Assembly: GCF_003732225.1 (NCBI RefSeq)
Contig: NZ_MOBJ01000010.1
Location: 124,001-188,000, forward strand
DNA length: 64,000 nucleotides
Direction of reading: 5' to 3'
Source of the DNA: Pseudomonas brassicacearum
Lineage (GTDB): Bacteria; Pseudomonadota; Gammaproteobacteria; Pseudomonadales; Pseudomonadaceae
Below the pieces are notes generated by a model. That model was not told where the DNA came from and searched no databases. It saw only the letters and a program-made list of their open reading frames with translations. A program made the position numbers and the translations under genes. Positions within the stretch are counted from its first letter, which is position 1; each line of letters starts with the position of its first letter. Of the stretch, positions 17,617 to 27,579 are shown piece by piece.

Positions 17617-18276
17617 ATGCTCAAACTTTATGGATTTTCCGTCAGCAACTACTACAACATGGTCAAACACGCGTTGCTGGAGAAGGGCCTGCCCTTTGAG
17701 GAAGTAGCGTTTTACGCCGGTCAAAGCCCTGAAGCGCTGGCCATCAGCCCGCGCGGCAAGGTTCCGGTGCTGGGTGTCGAACAGGGTTTCATCAACGAGA
17801 CCAGCGTGATTCTTCAGTACCTCGAAGACACGCAATCGGGTCCTGCGCTGCTGCCCAAAACAGCCTTCGAGCGGGCTCAGGTTCTGGCGCTGGCCAAGGA
17901 AATCGAGCTGTACATCGAGCTGCCGGCTCGCGCCTGTTTCGCTGAGGCCTTTTTCGGCATGCCGGTGCCGGAAGCGATCAAGGAAAAAGCCAAGGCCGAG
18001 CTGCTGCTGGGGGTTGCGTCGCTGGGACGTCACGGCAAGTTCGCGCCGTATGTGGCGGGCGAGACGCTGAGCGTGGCGGATCTGTACTTCCTGTACAGCG
18101 TCAGCATTGCCTGCGCGGTCGGCAAAAAGCTCTTCGATCTGGATCTGTTGGCCGAGCTGCCGGCGGCCAGGGCATTGCTTGAGCAGCTGGAACAAACACC
18201 GCATGCCAAGCGGATTGCGGCGGACAAGGAAGCGGCGATGCCAGGGTTTTTGGCGATGATCGCTTCCAGGAAATAA
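17617..18276 (+). CDS. Glutathione S-transferase
   Basis: This is a cytosolic glutathione S-transferase of 219 residues. The N-terminal thioredoxin-like domain has MLKLYGFSVSNYYNMVKHAL, the cis-proline turn GKVPVLGVEQG and the glutathione-binding INETSVILQYLED. The C-terminal helical domain includes APYVAGETLSVADLYFLYS. The substrate is unknown. The start at 17617 follows GGAGG with a 7-base gap. The gene is monocistronic between two REPINs. Confidence 0.9.
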   Translation: MLKLYGFSVSNYYNMVKHALLEKGLPFEEVAFYAGQSPEALAISPRGKVPVLGVEQGFINETSVILQYLEDTQSGPALLPKTAFERAQVLALAKEIELYIELPARACFAEAFFGMPVPEAIKEKAKAELLLGVASLGRHGKFAPYVAGETLSVADLYFLYSVSIACAVGKKLFDLDLLAELPAARALLEQLEQTPHAKRIAADKEAAMPGFLAMIASRK

Positions 18277-18344
18277 AAAAGATCGCAGCCTGCGGCAGCT
18301 CCTACACCGACTCGCGTAGGAGCTGCCGCAGGCTGCGATCTTTT
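18277..18344. repeat. REPIN, GTAGGAGCTGCCG type
   Basis: A perfect inverted pair of GTAGGAGCTGCCGCAGGCTG units with a 10-bp spacer begins directly after the GST stop codon and ends 15 bases before the argH stop. It may serve as the shared end of both transcripts. Confidence 0.92.
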
Positions 18345-18358
18345 GGGACCGCGAAAGC

Positions 18359-19753
<1,395 letters not shown>

Positions 19754-20258
19754 GAATTCGCTCGTGATCGGCTGAAGGAAAATGGCGTAAAACCTGCCGC
19801 GGATAATAACAGGGTTGCCAATCCTGTCGGTGACACTGGTCGATACGTTTTTTTCTTATTTGACCGGCCATACTCAAAGGGCCGCCTCTGCGATTACGCA
19901 ACGATATTTGTCAAATGAGCACTTTCGTCGTGGCAAACGTCTACAGTTGGACTTGAGGGTCAGCGCAATTGCCGATCGTCTGGTGGGCCTCATCCGCATT
20001 GCTGCAAAGCGCGCTACGGCCAGCGTCGAAGCCGACTATAAAAGAAGGGGTGTTCATATTGTGTATCAGCAAACCCTATGGTGACGCCACGCCGCGGCAG
20101 GCTTCGAACGGAACTGCGCAGGCACCGGTAAATATTGCAACCCGACGTGCGGCACTTTTTGGCGCTCGCGCTAGTCTTAGCGTGGATCGCGGTGACGGAC
20201 GTCACTTCACCTGTCTACGCTATCCTTGTGCGAGACTCACGCAGGAATCCAGCGCAAT
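19754..20258. other. 505-bp gene-free region between argH and algR
   Basis: It should hold the promoters of argH and algR. No convincing coding frame is present: short frames here (for example 19815-20084) have no kinase features. In P. aeruginosa the algZ/fimS sensor kinase gene lies directly upstream of algR; it is absent here. I did not find a clear sigma-factor site. Confidence 0.6.
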
Positions 20259-21005
20259 ATGAATGTCCTGATCGTTGATGACGAACCCCAAGCCCGCGAG
20301 CGCCTGAGCCGTATGGTCGGCGAGCTCGAGGGATACAGTGTCCTGGAGCCCAGCGCCACCAATGGCGATGAGGCGTTGACCCTGATCGACAGCCTGAAGC
20401 CCGATATCGTGCTGCTCGACATCCGCATGTCTGGCCTCGACGGTTTGCAAGTCGCTGCAAGGTTGTGCGAACGCGAGACGCCACCGGCGGTGGTGTTTTG
20501 TACGGCCCAGGATGAATTTGCCATAGACGCCTTGCAAACCAGCGAGGTGGGTTACCTGGTCAAACCGGTGCGTTCGGAGCTGCTGCTCGATGCCTTGAAA
20601 AAAGCCGAGCGTCCCAACCGCGTTCAGCTCGCGGCGCTGACCCGGCCAGCGGCAGAAAGCGGCAGTGGCCCACGCAGCCATATCAGTGCGCGAACCCGCA
20701 AAGGCATCGAGCTGATCCCGTTGGCTCAAGTCGTCTATTTTATCGCCGACCACAAATACGTGACCTTGCGCCACGAAGCGGGCGAGGTGTTGCTGGACGA
20801 GCCGTTGAAAGCCCTCGAAGATGAATTTGGCGACCGCTTTGTGCGTATTCACCGCAATGCGCTGGTGGCACGCGAGCGTATCGAGCGGTTACAACGCACG
20901 CCGCTTGGGCACTTCCAGCTGTTTCTCAAGGGGCTTAACGGTGACGCGCTGATTGTCAGTCGACGTCATGTCGCGGGTGTGCGCAAAATGATGCAACAGC
21001 TTTAG
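20259..21005 (+). CDS. algR: LytTR response regulator AlgR
   Basis: AlgR regulates alginate, motility and virulence genes in Pseudomonas. The 248-residue protein has a receiver domain (MNVLIVDDEPQARERLSRMV, phospho-acceptor aspartate in DIVLLDIRMSG near residue 54, and the switch lysine in YLVKPVRSELL) and a C-terminal LytTR DNA-binding domain (ISARTRKGIELIPLAQVVYF, then FVRIHRNALVARERIERL). The start at 20259 gives the usual MNVLIVDDEP. The cognate kinase gene algZ/fimS is not adjacent. hemC follows 138 bases later, as in other pseudomonads. Confidence 0.95.
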   Translation: MNVLIVDDEPQARERLSRMVGELEGYSVLEPSATNGDEALTLIDSLKPDIVLLDIRMSGLDGLQVAARLCERETPPAVVFCTAQDEFAIDALQTSEVGYLVKPVRSELLLDALKKAERPNRVQLAALTRPAAESGSGPRSHISARTRKGIELIPLAQVVYFIADHKYVTLRHEAGEVLLDEPLKALEDEFGDRFVRIHRNALVARERIERLQRTPLGHFQLFLKGLNGDALIVSRRHVAGVRKMMQQL

Positions 21006-21143
21006 CCTGCTGTTTGCGCACGGATTTCACTCCCCTTTGCCGGGCAGGTGAGGCCAGGGAGGCTGCGCTGTTTCTGATACAAGTCAAAGCGGATTTGGCT
21101 GAGCTGTTATTATCCGCCGTATCTATTCAGTACGGATTGATCC

Positions 21144-22085
21144 ATGTCCCCTCGCGAAATCCGCATCGCTACCCGCAAAAGTGCCTTGGCCTTGTGGCAG
21201 GCCGAATACGTCAAAGCCCGTCTGGAGCAGGCTCACCCTGGCCTGCTCGTGACGCTGGTGCCTATGGTCAGTCGCGGTGACAAGTTGCTCGACTCGCCAT
21301 TGTCGAAAATCGGCGGCAAGGGCCTGTTCGTCAAAGAACTGGAAACCGCGTTGCTCGACAATGAAGCCGACATTGCCGTGCACTCGATGAAAGACGTGCC
21401 GATGGACTTCCCTGAAGGTCTGGGTCTGTTTTGCATCTGCGAGCGCGAAGATCCGCGTGATGCCTTTGTTTCCAACACCTATGCCAGCCTCGACGAACTG
21501 CCTCAGGGCAGCGTGGTCGGCACCTCGAGCCTGCGTCGCCAGGCGCAGTTGCTGACCCGTCGACCGGACCTGCAAATCCGCTTCCTGCGCGGCAACGTCA
21601 ACACCCGCCTGGCCAAGCTCGATGCCGGAGAGTACGACGCGATCATCCTCGCGGCAGCCGGTTTGATTCGCCTGGGCTTCGAAGATCGCATCGCCTCTTC
21701 GATCAGCGTCGATGACAGTCTTCCAGCCGGTGGTCAGGGCGCGGTCGGTATCGAGTGCCGCAGCGCTGACACTGAAATTCACACACTGCTTGCCCCTCTG
21801 CATCACCAGGACACCGCCACCCGCGTCACTGCCGAACGTGCGCTGAACAAGCACTTGAACGGCGGCTGTCAGGTACCGATCGCCTGCTATGCGGTGCTCG
21901 AAGGCGAGCAGATCTGGCTGCGTGGTCTGGTGGGTGATCCGAAGGGTGGCCTGCTGCTGACTGCCGAGGCTCGTGCGCCACGCAGTGATGCCGAAGCTCT
22001 GGGTGTGCAAGTTGCCGAAGACCTTCTTGGCCAGGGCGCCAACGACATTCTGAAGGCGGTCTATGGCGAGGCGGGTCACGAGTGA
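21144..22085 (+). CDS. hemC: Porphobilinogen deaminase
   Basis: HemC joins four porphobilinogen units into hydroxymethylbilane. The 313-residue enzyme starts [20 protein letters not shown] and has [20 protein letters not shown] with substrate-binding arginines, and the cofactor cysteine in [14 protein letters not shown]. The aspartate of the active site is in [12 protein letters not shown]. Its stop overlaps the GTG start of hemD, so the next enzyme of the pathway is coupled. Confidence 0.97.
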   Translation: MSPREIRIATRKSALALWQAEYVKARLEQAHPGLLVTLVPMVSRGDKLLDSPLSKIGGKGLFVKELETALLDNEADIAVHSMKDVPMDFPEGLGLFCICEREDPRDAFVSNTYASLDELPQGSVVGTSSLRRQAQLLTRRPDLQIRFLRGNVNTRLAKLDAGEYDAIILAAAGLIRLGFEDRIASSISVDDSLPAGGQGAVGIECRSADTEIHTLLAPLHHQDTATRVTAERALNKHLNGGCQVPIACYAVLEGEQIWLRGLVGDPKGGLLLTAEARAPRSDAEALGVQVAEDLLGQGANDILKAVYGEAGHE

Positions 22086-22846
22086 CGGGTTGGCGCCTGC
22101 TGTTGACGCGTCCCGCGGATGATTCGGCGGCGCTGACCCGTGTTCTGGCCGAAGAGGGGATTTTCAGCAGCAGTTTGCCGCTTTTGGAAATAGAGCCGAT
22201 TCCTGTCTCTGAGACAATGCGCGAAGTGATTCAGGGTATGGATCGCTATTGCGCAGTGATCGTGGTCAGCAAGCCGGCCGCCCGAATCGGTGTGGATCTG
22301 GTCGACCGGTACTGGCCGCAATCACCGCGCTTGAAGTGGTTCAGCGTGGGTGCGGCGACCGCGCAGGTCCTCCTGGATCACGGGTTGGACGTCAGCTTCC
22401 CGGTGGATGGCGATGACAGCGAATCCTTGCTTGAGCTTCCGTTGTTGCGCGAGGCTATCGCCCGGCCCGACGCCCGTGTGTTGATCATGCGCGGCGAGGG
22501 TGGGCGTGAACTGCTCGCAGAGCGTTTACGCGAGCAAGGTGCTAGTGTCGATTATCTGGAGTTGTACCGTCGCGGCTTGCCGCGGTATGTCGAGGGCGCG
22601 TTGCCTGAGCGGATTCAATCGGAACACCTGAACGGTCTGGTGGTCAGCAGTGGACAGGGTTTTGAGCACCTGTACCAATTGGCGGGCAGTGCCTGGCCTG
22701 AGTTGGCGCGGTTGCCATTGTTTGTTCCAAGCCCTCGGGTGGCCGAGATGGCGCGGGCCGCAGGGGCCCAAACAGTTGTGGATTGTCGTGGCGCCAGTGC
22801 CACGGCTTTGCTAACGGCGTTGCGGGAAACCCGGCCCGTTTTCTAA
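22082..22846 (+). CDS. hemD: Uroporphyrinogen-III synthase
   Basis: HemD closes hydroxymethylbilane with D-ring inversion to uroporphyrinogen III. The 254-residue protein starts at GTG 22082 inside the hemC stop (4-base overlap) and has two alpha/beta domains. Markers are [19 protein letters not shown] at the start, [13 protein letters not shown] in the first domain and [17 protein letters not shown] later. Sequence conservation in this family is low, so context (hemC-hemD-hemX-hemY) carries much of the assignment. Confidence 0.92.
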   Translation: MTGWRLLLTRPADDSAALTRVLAEEGIFSSSLPLLEIEPIPVSETMREVIQGMDRYCAVIVVSKPAARIGVDLVDRYWPQSPRLKWFSVGAATAQVLLDHGLDVSFPVDGDDSESLLELPLLREAIARPDARVLIMRGEGGRELLAERLREQGASVDYLELYRRGLPRYVEGALPERIQSEHLNGLVVSSGQGFEHLYQLAGSAWPELARLPLFVPSPRVAEMARAAGAQTVVDCRGASATALLTALRETRPVF

Positions 22847-22862
22847 TGCAAAGGATGGATAC

Positions 22863-23999
22863 GTGAGCGAAACAGCCTTGCCTAAAGATGACGTCCAGCC
22901 TGCGCTCGATGCGTCGGTTGAAACTGTGAAGAGTCCTGAGCCGCGTCGTGGCAACGGGCTGGTGATCCTGGCATTGCTGCTGGGTGCCGCGGGTGTTGCC
23001 GCTGGCGGTTGGGGGATCTGGCAGGTGCGCAGCCTGCAAACCAACAATCAGCAACAGCTGGGGCAGTTGCAGGCCCTGAATGATCAGGCGCAAAGCCTCA
23101 AGCTCAATGAGCAGCGCCTGACAGCCCGACTTGAGCAATTACCTCCCGCCGATGAACTGGAAGACCGCAGACGCCTGGTGACCCAGTTGCAGGGCGATCA
23201 GCAGCGCTTGAATCAGCGTCTGGAAACGGTTCTGGGCGCCAGCCGCAAGGATTGGCGATTGGCCGAGGCCGAGCATTTGCTGCGTCTGGCCAGTTTGCGT
23301 CTGTCTGCCTTGCAGGACATCAGCAGCGCTCAGGCGCTGGTGCAAGGTGCTGATGAAATCCTGCGCGAGCAGAATGATCCGGGATCTTTCGCTGCCCGCG
23401 AGCAGATTGCGAAGAGTCTTGCGGCACTGCGCAGTACCGAGCAACCGGATCGCACCGGGTTGTTCCTGCAACTGGGAGCCCTGCGCGATCAAGTGGTCGA
23501 ACTCAGCGAACTGGCCCCCGAGTTTCATGAGCGCGATTCTCTATCGAGCCTGACCTCCGATGGCGATGGAGCCAGTCGCTGGGCGCAATGGTGGGACCAG
23601 ATCTCGCGCTACATCCGGATTGATTTCAACGCCGATAAAAACATTCGTCCATTGCTCGCCGGGCAAAGCCTGAGTCAGGTCCGCCTGGCTTTGAGCCTGG
23701 CGCTTGAGCAAGCGCAATGGGCTGCGCTCAACGGCCAGGCGCCGGTGTATACCCAGGCGCTGGTTGAGGCGCGGGATGTGCTCAAGGGCAGCTTCAATCA
23801 GGATAATCCGCAAAGCAAAGTGATGCTCGAGCGGGTTGTCGAATTGAGCAAACAACCGGTAACGGTCATCACGCCTGACCTGACGACCACCCTGAGCACG
23901 GTGCAGGTATACCTGGAGCGCCGTAATGTCAGTGCAGAGGACTCGGTGAAAGCCGTCGCCAAGCCTGCTGCGAGCGCCACGCCGGGGACCAGCCCATGA
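22863..23999 (+). CDS. hemX: HemX-like uroporphyrinogen-III C-methyltransferase family protein
   Basis: This 378-residue inner-membrane protein belongs to the family named HemX; despite the database name it lacks SAM methyltransferase motifs. It has a cytoplasmic acidic N-terminus, a single membrane segment (LVILALLLGAAGVAAGGWGI, about residues 37-56), a periplasmic coiled coil (LQTNNQQQLGQLQALNDQAQ) and the family segment DWRLAEAEHLLRLASLRL. GTG start at 22863 follows AAGGA. The C-terminus is Ala/Pro-rich. Its stop overlaps the hemY start (ATGA). Confidence 0.88.
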   Translation: MSETALPKDDVQPALDASVETVKSPEPRRGNGLVILALLLGAAGVAAGGWGIWQVRSLQTNNQQQLGQLQALNDQAQSLKLNEQRLTARLEQLPPADELEDRRRLVTQLQGDQQRLNQRLETVLGASRKDWRLAEAEHLLRLASLRLSALQDISSAQALVQGADEILREQNDPGSFAAREQIAKSLAALRSTEQPDRTGLFLQLGALRDQVVELSELAPEFHERDSLSSLTSDGDGASRWAQWWDQISRYIRIDFNADKNIRPLLAGQSLSQVRLALSLALEQAQWAALNGQAPVYTQALVEARDVLKGSFNQDNPQSKVMLERVVELSKQPVTVITPDLTTTLSTVQVYLERRNVSAEDSVKAVAKPAASATPGTSP

Positions 24000-25234
24000 A
24001 GCGACTTTATGTGATTGTGTTTTTGGTCATCGCTGCCGCCGGGGCCCTGGGGTTGGCGATTGCTCAGCACTCTGGTTATGTGCTGATCGCTTACAGGACC
24101 TTTCGCTATGAGTCGAGCCTGTGGGCGACCCTGCTGCTGGTGGCGGTGATCTGGCTGGTGCTATGGGGCATCAAGATGCTGATCGAGTTGGTGACCACCT
24201 CCAGTGGTGTGGTCAACCCCTGGTCGAACCGCAACCGCAGTCGTCGTGTACAAGTGGCGATCGAGCACGGTCAGTTGGACCTCGCTGAAGGTCGGTGGGC
24301 CAGCGCCCAGCGTCATTTGTATCGCGCCGCTGAAGCCGAACGCCAGCCGCTGCTCTATTACCTGGGGGCCGCGCGAGCGGCGAACGAGCAGGGTCACTAT
24401 GACGAAAGTGACAGCTTGCTGGAGCGTGCGCTGGAGCGTCAGCCTCAGGCCGAGTTGGCGATTGCCTTGAGTCACGCGCAGTTGCAGACCGACCGTGGCG
24501 ATACCGAAGGTGCGCTGACAACACTGCAGGCCATGCACGAGCGTCATCCTCACAGCGTTCAGGTCTTGCGTCAGTTGCAACGTTTGCTGCAGCAGCGCGG
24601 CGACTGGTCGGCGGTCATCCGTCTGTTACCGGAATTGCGCAAGGACAAGGTTTTGCCGGCCAGCGAGCTGGCGGAGCTGGAGCGTCGGGCATGGGGTGAA
24701 AACCTCACCTTGGCCGCTCGCCGGGAGGAAGACGGCGCCGTGGGTTTGCAGGCGCTCAATCGCGCCTGGCAACAGCTGACGTCCGCTCAGCGCCAGGAAC
24801 CGCAGCTGGTGCTTGCCTATGCCGAACAATTGCGGCAACTGGGCGCTGAGGTCGAGGCAGAGGAAGTTCTGCGCGGGGCGCTCAAGCGTAAATATGACAG
24901 CCATCTGGCGCGACTGTATGGCTTGCTGCGTGGCAGCGACCCAGCGCGGCAACTGCAAACGGCCGAGGGTTGGTTGAAGGACCATCCTGGTGACCCAAGC
25001 TTGCTGCTGACGTTGGGGCGGTTGTGTTTGCAAAGCAGCCTGTGGGGCAAGGCGCGGGACTATCTGGAAAGCAGCCTGCGGGTTCAGCGTAACCCCGAGG
25101 CCTGTGCCGAGCTCGCCCGCCTGCTGGCTCAGCTGGGTGATACCGAGCGTAGTAATCAGCTCTTCCAGGAAGGCCTGGGTCTGCTGGACAAACGCCTGCT
25201 GGCTTCGCCTTTGCCGGTGCCTGCGCGCGCGTAA
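23996..25234 (+). CDS. hemY: HemY-like TPR membrane protein
   Basis: This 412-residue protein has two N-terminal membrane segments (VIVFLVIAAAGALGLAIAQ and SLWATLLLVAVIWLVLWGI), the HemY-N domain, and then TPR-like helical repeats facing the cytoplasm (from LAEGRWASAQRHLYRAAEAE on). This proteobacterial HemY is not the protoporphyrinogen oxidase of Bacillus; it influences haem synthesis by an unclear route. It overlaps hemX by 4 bases and ends the algR-hem group. Length is usual. Confidence 0.9.
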   Translation: MKRLYVIVFLVIAAAGALGLAIAQHSGYVLIAYRTFRYESSLWATLLLVAVIWLVLWGIKMLIELVTTSSGVVNPWSNRNRSRRVQVAIEHGQLDLAEGRWASAQRHLYRAAEAERQPLLYYLGAARAANEQGHYDESDSLLERALERQPQAELAIALSHAQLQTDRGDTEGALTTLQAMHERHPHSVQVLRQLQRLLQQRGDWSAVIRLLPELRKDKVLPASELAELERRAWGENLTLAARREEDGAVGLQALNRAWQQLTSAQRQEPQLVLAYAEQLRQLGAEVEAEEVLRGALKRKYDSHLARLYGLLRGSDPARQLQTAEGWLKDHPGDPSLLLTLGRLCLQSSLWGKARDYLESSLRVQRNPEACAELARLLAQLGDTERSNQLFQEGLGLLDKRLLASPLPVPARA

Positions 25235-25344
25235 AATGCGCGGCGGCCGGGTCGCCCAGGCAGGCGATCCGGCCATTGGCAAATCGAGAATTCTTCCCTG
25301 TCATGCTGGCTATAGGCAGAGTCTTACAAGAGACTACATTTGAT

Positions 25345-25452
25345 CCTGTCTCTTCTGTCGGGAATTCCCTACACCTGTGGCGAAGTGTCCACGCTGCCTT
25401 GCCTTGAAAGGCCAGAGGGCTTTCCTCTACCGTAACTGCCTGTCTCTTCTGT
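25345..25452 (+). repeat. 14-bp direct repeat upstream of dsbB
   Basis: CCTGTCTCTTCTGT occurs at 25345-25358 and again at 25439-25452, 94 bases apart. The second copy lies 12 bases before the dsbB start codon, over its ribosome-binding region. The meaning is unknown; it may mark a short tandem duplication. Confidence 0.5.
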
Positions 25453-25464
25453 TACGGATAAGCC

Positions 25465-26016
25465 ATGTCTTTGGCCAGCACACGCTCATTGTTTTTCATG
25501 GCCTTCATCGCGGGAGCCCTGGCCTTGGGCGCTTCGTACTATCTCGAATACGCCATCGGGCTCAAGCCGTGTGGGCTGTGCCTGTTGCAGCGGCTTTTTT
25601 TGGCCCTGTTCACGACTGTCTGCCTGGTTGCCGCGCTGCACGGGCCCAGGCGTCTGGGCTGTTTACTGTATTGGTTGCTCAGCCTGTTCAGCAGCCTGGC
25701 GGGGATTGTTACGGCGTGGCGTCAGGTGGTATTGCAAAGCGATCCGGCTCAACAGGTGTCGGAGTGCTCTACCAGCCTGGAAGGTCTGTTCGCAGACATG
25801 CCCTGGCTGTGCGTTGTGAAACGGGTATTCAGCGGAACCGCTGACTGCGCGGAAATTTCCTGGACGCTGTTCGACCTGAGTATCCCTGAATGGAGTTTGT
25901 TGTTTTTTGTCGGAATGACGATTCTCGGGGCTTATCAGATCTTGCGGCTGGTCTGGTACGCGTATCAGCGACCGCCCAGCGGCGAGTCGTCGCATGGGGA
26001 CCGGGTGGGTGATTAA
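25465..26016 (+). CDS. dsbB: Disulfide bond formation protein B (DsbB/DsbH)
   Basis: DsbB is an inner-membrane protein that reoxidises DsbA and passes electrons to ubiquinone. The 183-residue protein has four membrane segments, the redox pair in KPCGLCLLQRLF, and periplasmic loop cysteines in VSECSTSLEGLF and PWLCVVKRVF, with a further Cys in GTADCAEISW. The second copy found in Pseudomonas is named DsbH or DsbB1. The start at 25465 follows GGATAAGCC. The 230-base upstream gap contains a 14-bp direct repeat. Confidence 0.93.
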   Translation: MSLASTRSLFFMAFIAGALALGASYYLEYAIGLKPCGLCLLQRLFLALFTTVCLVAALHGPRRLGCLLYWLLSLFSSLAGIVTAWRQVVLQSDPAQQVSECSTSLEGLFADMPWLCVVKRVFSGTADCAEISWTLFDLSIPEWSLLFFVGMTILGAYQILRLVWYAYQRPPSGESSHGDRVGD

Positions 26017-26193
26017 ACACTTGTATGAACTTTATCTCCTGCGTACCTTGAAGGTGTTGTCGTGCGGGCATAATCTGGCCCGCACGTATCATTGGAATTA
26101 TGTTGCTCGATGATGCTCTGCCTGGCCAAATCTTGATCTTCAAGTCTTGCGGCGAGTGCGGGCGGCATTACCCATAAGGGAAGAGAGATCACC

Positions 26194-26652
26194 ATGCTCG
26201 AAAGTTGTCAGAATGCTCAGGAACGCTGGGGTGGAGTGCATCTGCTGATCGATCGTTGGTTGCAGGAGCGTCACGAACTGGTTCGAGCCTATGATGCTCT
26301 CGGCGCCAAGCCTGAGGCTCTGGGCGAGAATCGCAAACCGTTGCAGGAGTTCTGTGGTGTCCTGGTCGATTACGTCTCTGCCGGCCACTTCGAAATCTAC
26401 GAACAGCTGACGGGCGAAGCCAAGGCATTCGGTGACACGCGCGGGCTTGAATTGGCCGAAACCATTTATCCGCGCATTGATGTGATCACCGAGAAGCTGC
26501 TGGCTTTCAACGATCTCTGCGATCAAGGCAAGTGCGTTGCGGAGAAATTCAAGGAGCTCGGTGGTCTGTTGCACGAGCGCTTCGAACTGGAAGATTGCCT
26601 GATCGAAGTGCTGCACACGGCTCACAAGGAAGAAACTCCAGAGCAAGCCTGA
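26194..26652 (+). CDS. algQ: Anti-sigma-70 factor Rsd/AlgQ
   Basis: AlgQ (Rsd) binds region 4 of sigma-70 and shifts RNA polymerase towards alternative sigma factors; in Pseudomonas it influences alginate and siderophore genes. The 152-residue helical protein starts [20 protein letters not shown] and contains [12 protein letters not shown], then [19 protein letters not shown] and a C-terminal [20 protein letters not shown], as in the family. GGAAGAGAG precedes the start. A terminator follows. Confidence 0.94.
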   Translation: MLESCQNAQERWGGVHLLIDRWLQERHELVRAYDALGAKPEALGENRKPLQEFCGVLVDYVSAGHFEIYEQLTGEAKAFGDTRGLELAETIYPRIDVITEKLLAFNDLCDQGKCVAEKFKELGGLLHERFELEDCLIEVLHTAHKEETPEQA

Positions 26653-26680
26653 GTTCTCACGTGTTGTAAAAGATCCCTTG

Positions 26681-26706
26681 AACGGTGCGCTCTGCGCGCC
26701 GTTTTT
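26681..26706 (+). terminator. Intrinsic terminator of algQ
   Basis: AACGGTGCGC pairs with GCGCGCCGTT (one G-U pair) around TCT, followed by TTTTCGTTT. It lies between the convergent algQ and FKBP genes. Confidence 0.85.
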
Positions 26707-26721
26707 CGTTTGGGCGATTGC

Positions 26722-27387
26722 TCAGCCAGTCGCGCCGAGCAGTTCGATTTCAAACACCAGAGGCGTGAACGGCGCGATCAGGTCCCCTGCGCCATCGGCT
26801 CCGTAGGCTTGCGCGGATGGAATCACCAGGCGCCATTTCGCACCTACTGGCATCTGTTGCAACGCACTGCGCCAGCCACTGATCACACTGTCGAGGCTGA
26901 ACCACTGCGCCTGAGTGTTCTGATCGAACACCGTGCCGTCGGGCAGCTTGCCGATGTAGCGAACCTGCACCTTGCCACTGGGTCCGGCCTTGGCGCCGTT
27001 ACCTGCGACCAGTTCGGTCAGCAGGATGCCATCTGCCAGTTCGCGAACCCCGGGTTTTGCCTTCTCGGCTGTCAGGAAGCGTTGTTCCTTGTCCAGGGCT
27101 ACTTCGCTTTGCGGTATCGCTGGCTGCTCGGCAATTTGCGCTTCGTGCTCGGCCAGGATTTTTTCGATCTGCTGATCTTTCAGCGCCAGTGGCTTGCCTT
27201 GATAGGCCTGCTGCAAGCCTTCGACCAGTGCCTGAATTTGCAGATCTGGAACCTCTTGGCGCAGACGTTCACCCAGACTTGCACCCAGGCTGTAAGCGAG
27301 ATCGTGGGCGTCATTTTCCGTGGCTTTTTCCGCAGCATGAGCCAACGAAAAAAACACGCACAAGGGTAAAAAAAGGTAACGCGACAT
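26722..27387 (-). CDS. FKBP-type peptidyl-prolyl isomerase
   Basis: This periplasmic FKBP-type isomerase has 221 residues. A signal peptide (MSRYLFLPLCVFFSLAHAAE) is followed by the helical dimerisation domain (AYSLGASLGERLRQEVPDLQ, then ALVEGLQQAYQGKPLALKD) and a C-terminal FKBP domain (VQVRYIGKLPDGTVFDQNTQ, later PVGAKWRLVIPSAQAYG). It resembles FkpA/FklB. ATG 27387 has GGAG 7 bases upstream; the longer open frame has no signal peptide. Convergent to algQ. Confidence 0.9.
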   Translation of the reverse strand: MSRYLFLPLCVFFSLAHAAEKATENDAHDLAYSLGASLGERLRQEVPDLQIQALVEGLQQAYQGKPLALKDQQIEKILAEHEAQIAEQPAIPQSEVALDKEQRFLTAEKAKPGVRELADGILLTELVAGNGAKAGPSGKVQVRYIGKLPDGTVFDQNTQAQWFSLDSVISGWRSALQQMPVGAKWRLVIPSAQAYGADGAGDLIAPFTPLVFEIELLGATG

Positions 27388-27579
27388 GGGCGCTCTCCAG
27401 CCTGAGATGCGCAGGATTATGCCAGTGAGAATGCCGTGAGCGGTGAACTGCTTTGAGGTGTCTGCAGAACATTTTAAAATTGGTGCAACGCACAGCAATC
27501 GATACTGTCAACATGCCCTAGCGGCGGTAGCAGCAGAGGTCTAGTATGAGCCGCATTCACGTCAGCCAGGAGGTAAATC

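Noticed and set aside
19815-20084. 89-codon frame between argH and algR as a possible kinase remnant
   Set aside because: No His-kinase or membrane features in it, and no ribosome binding site.
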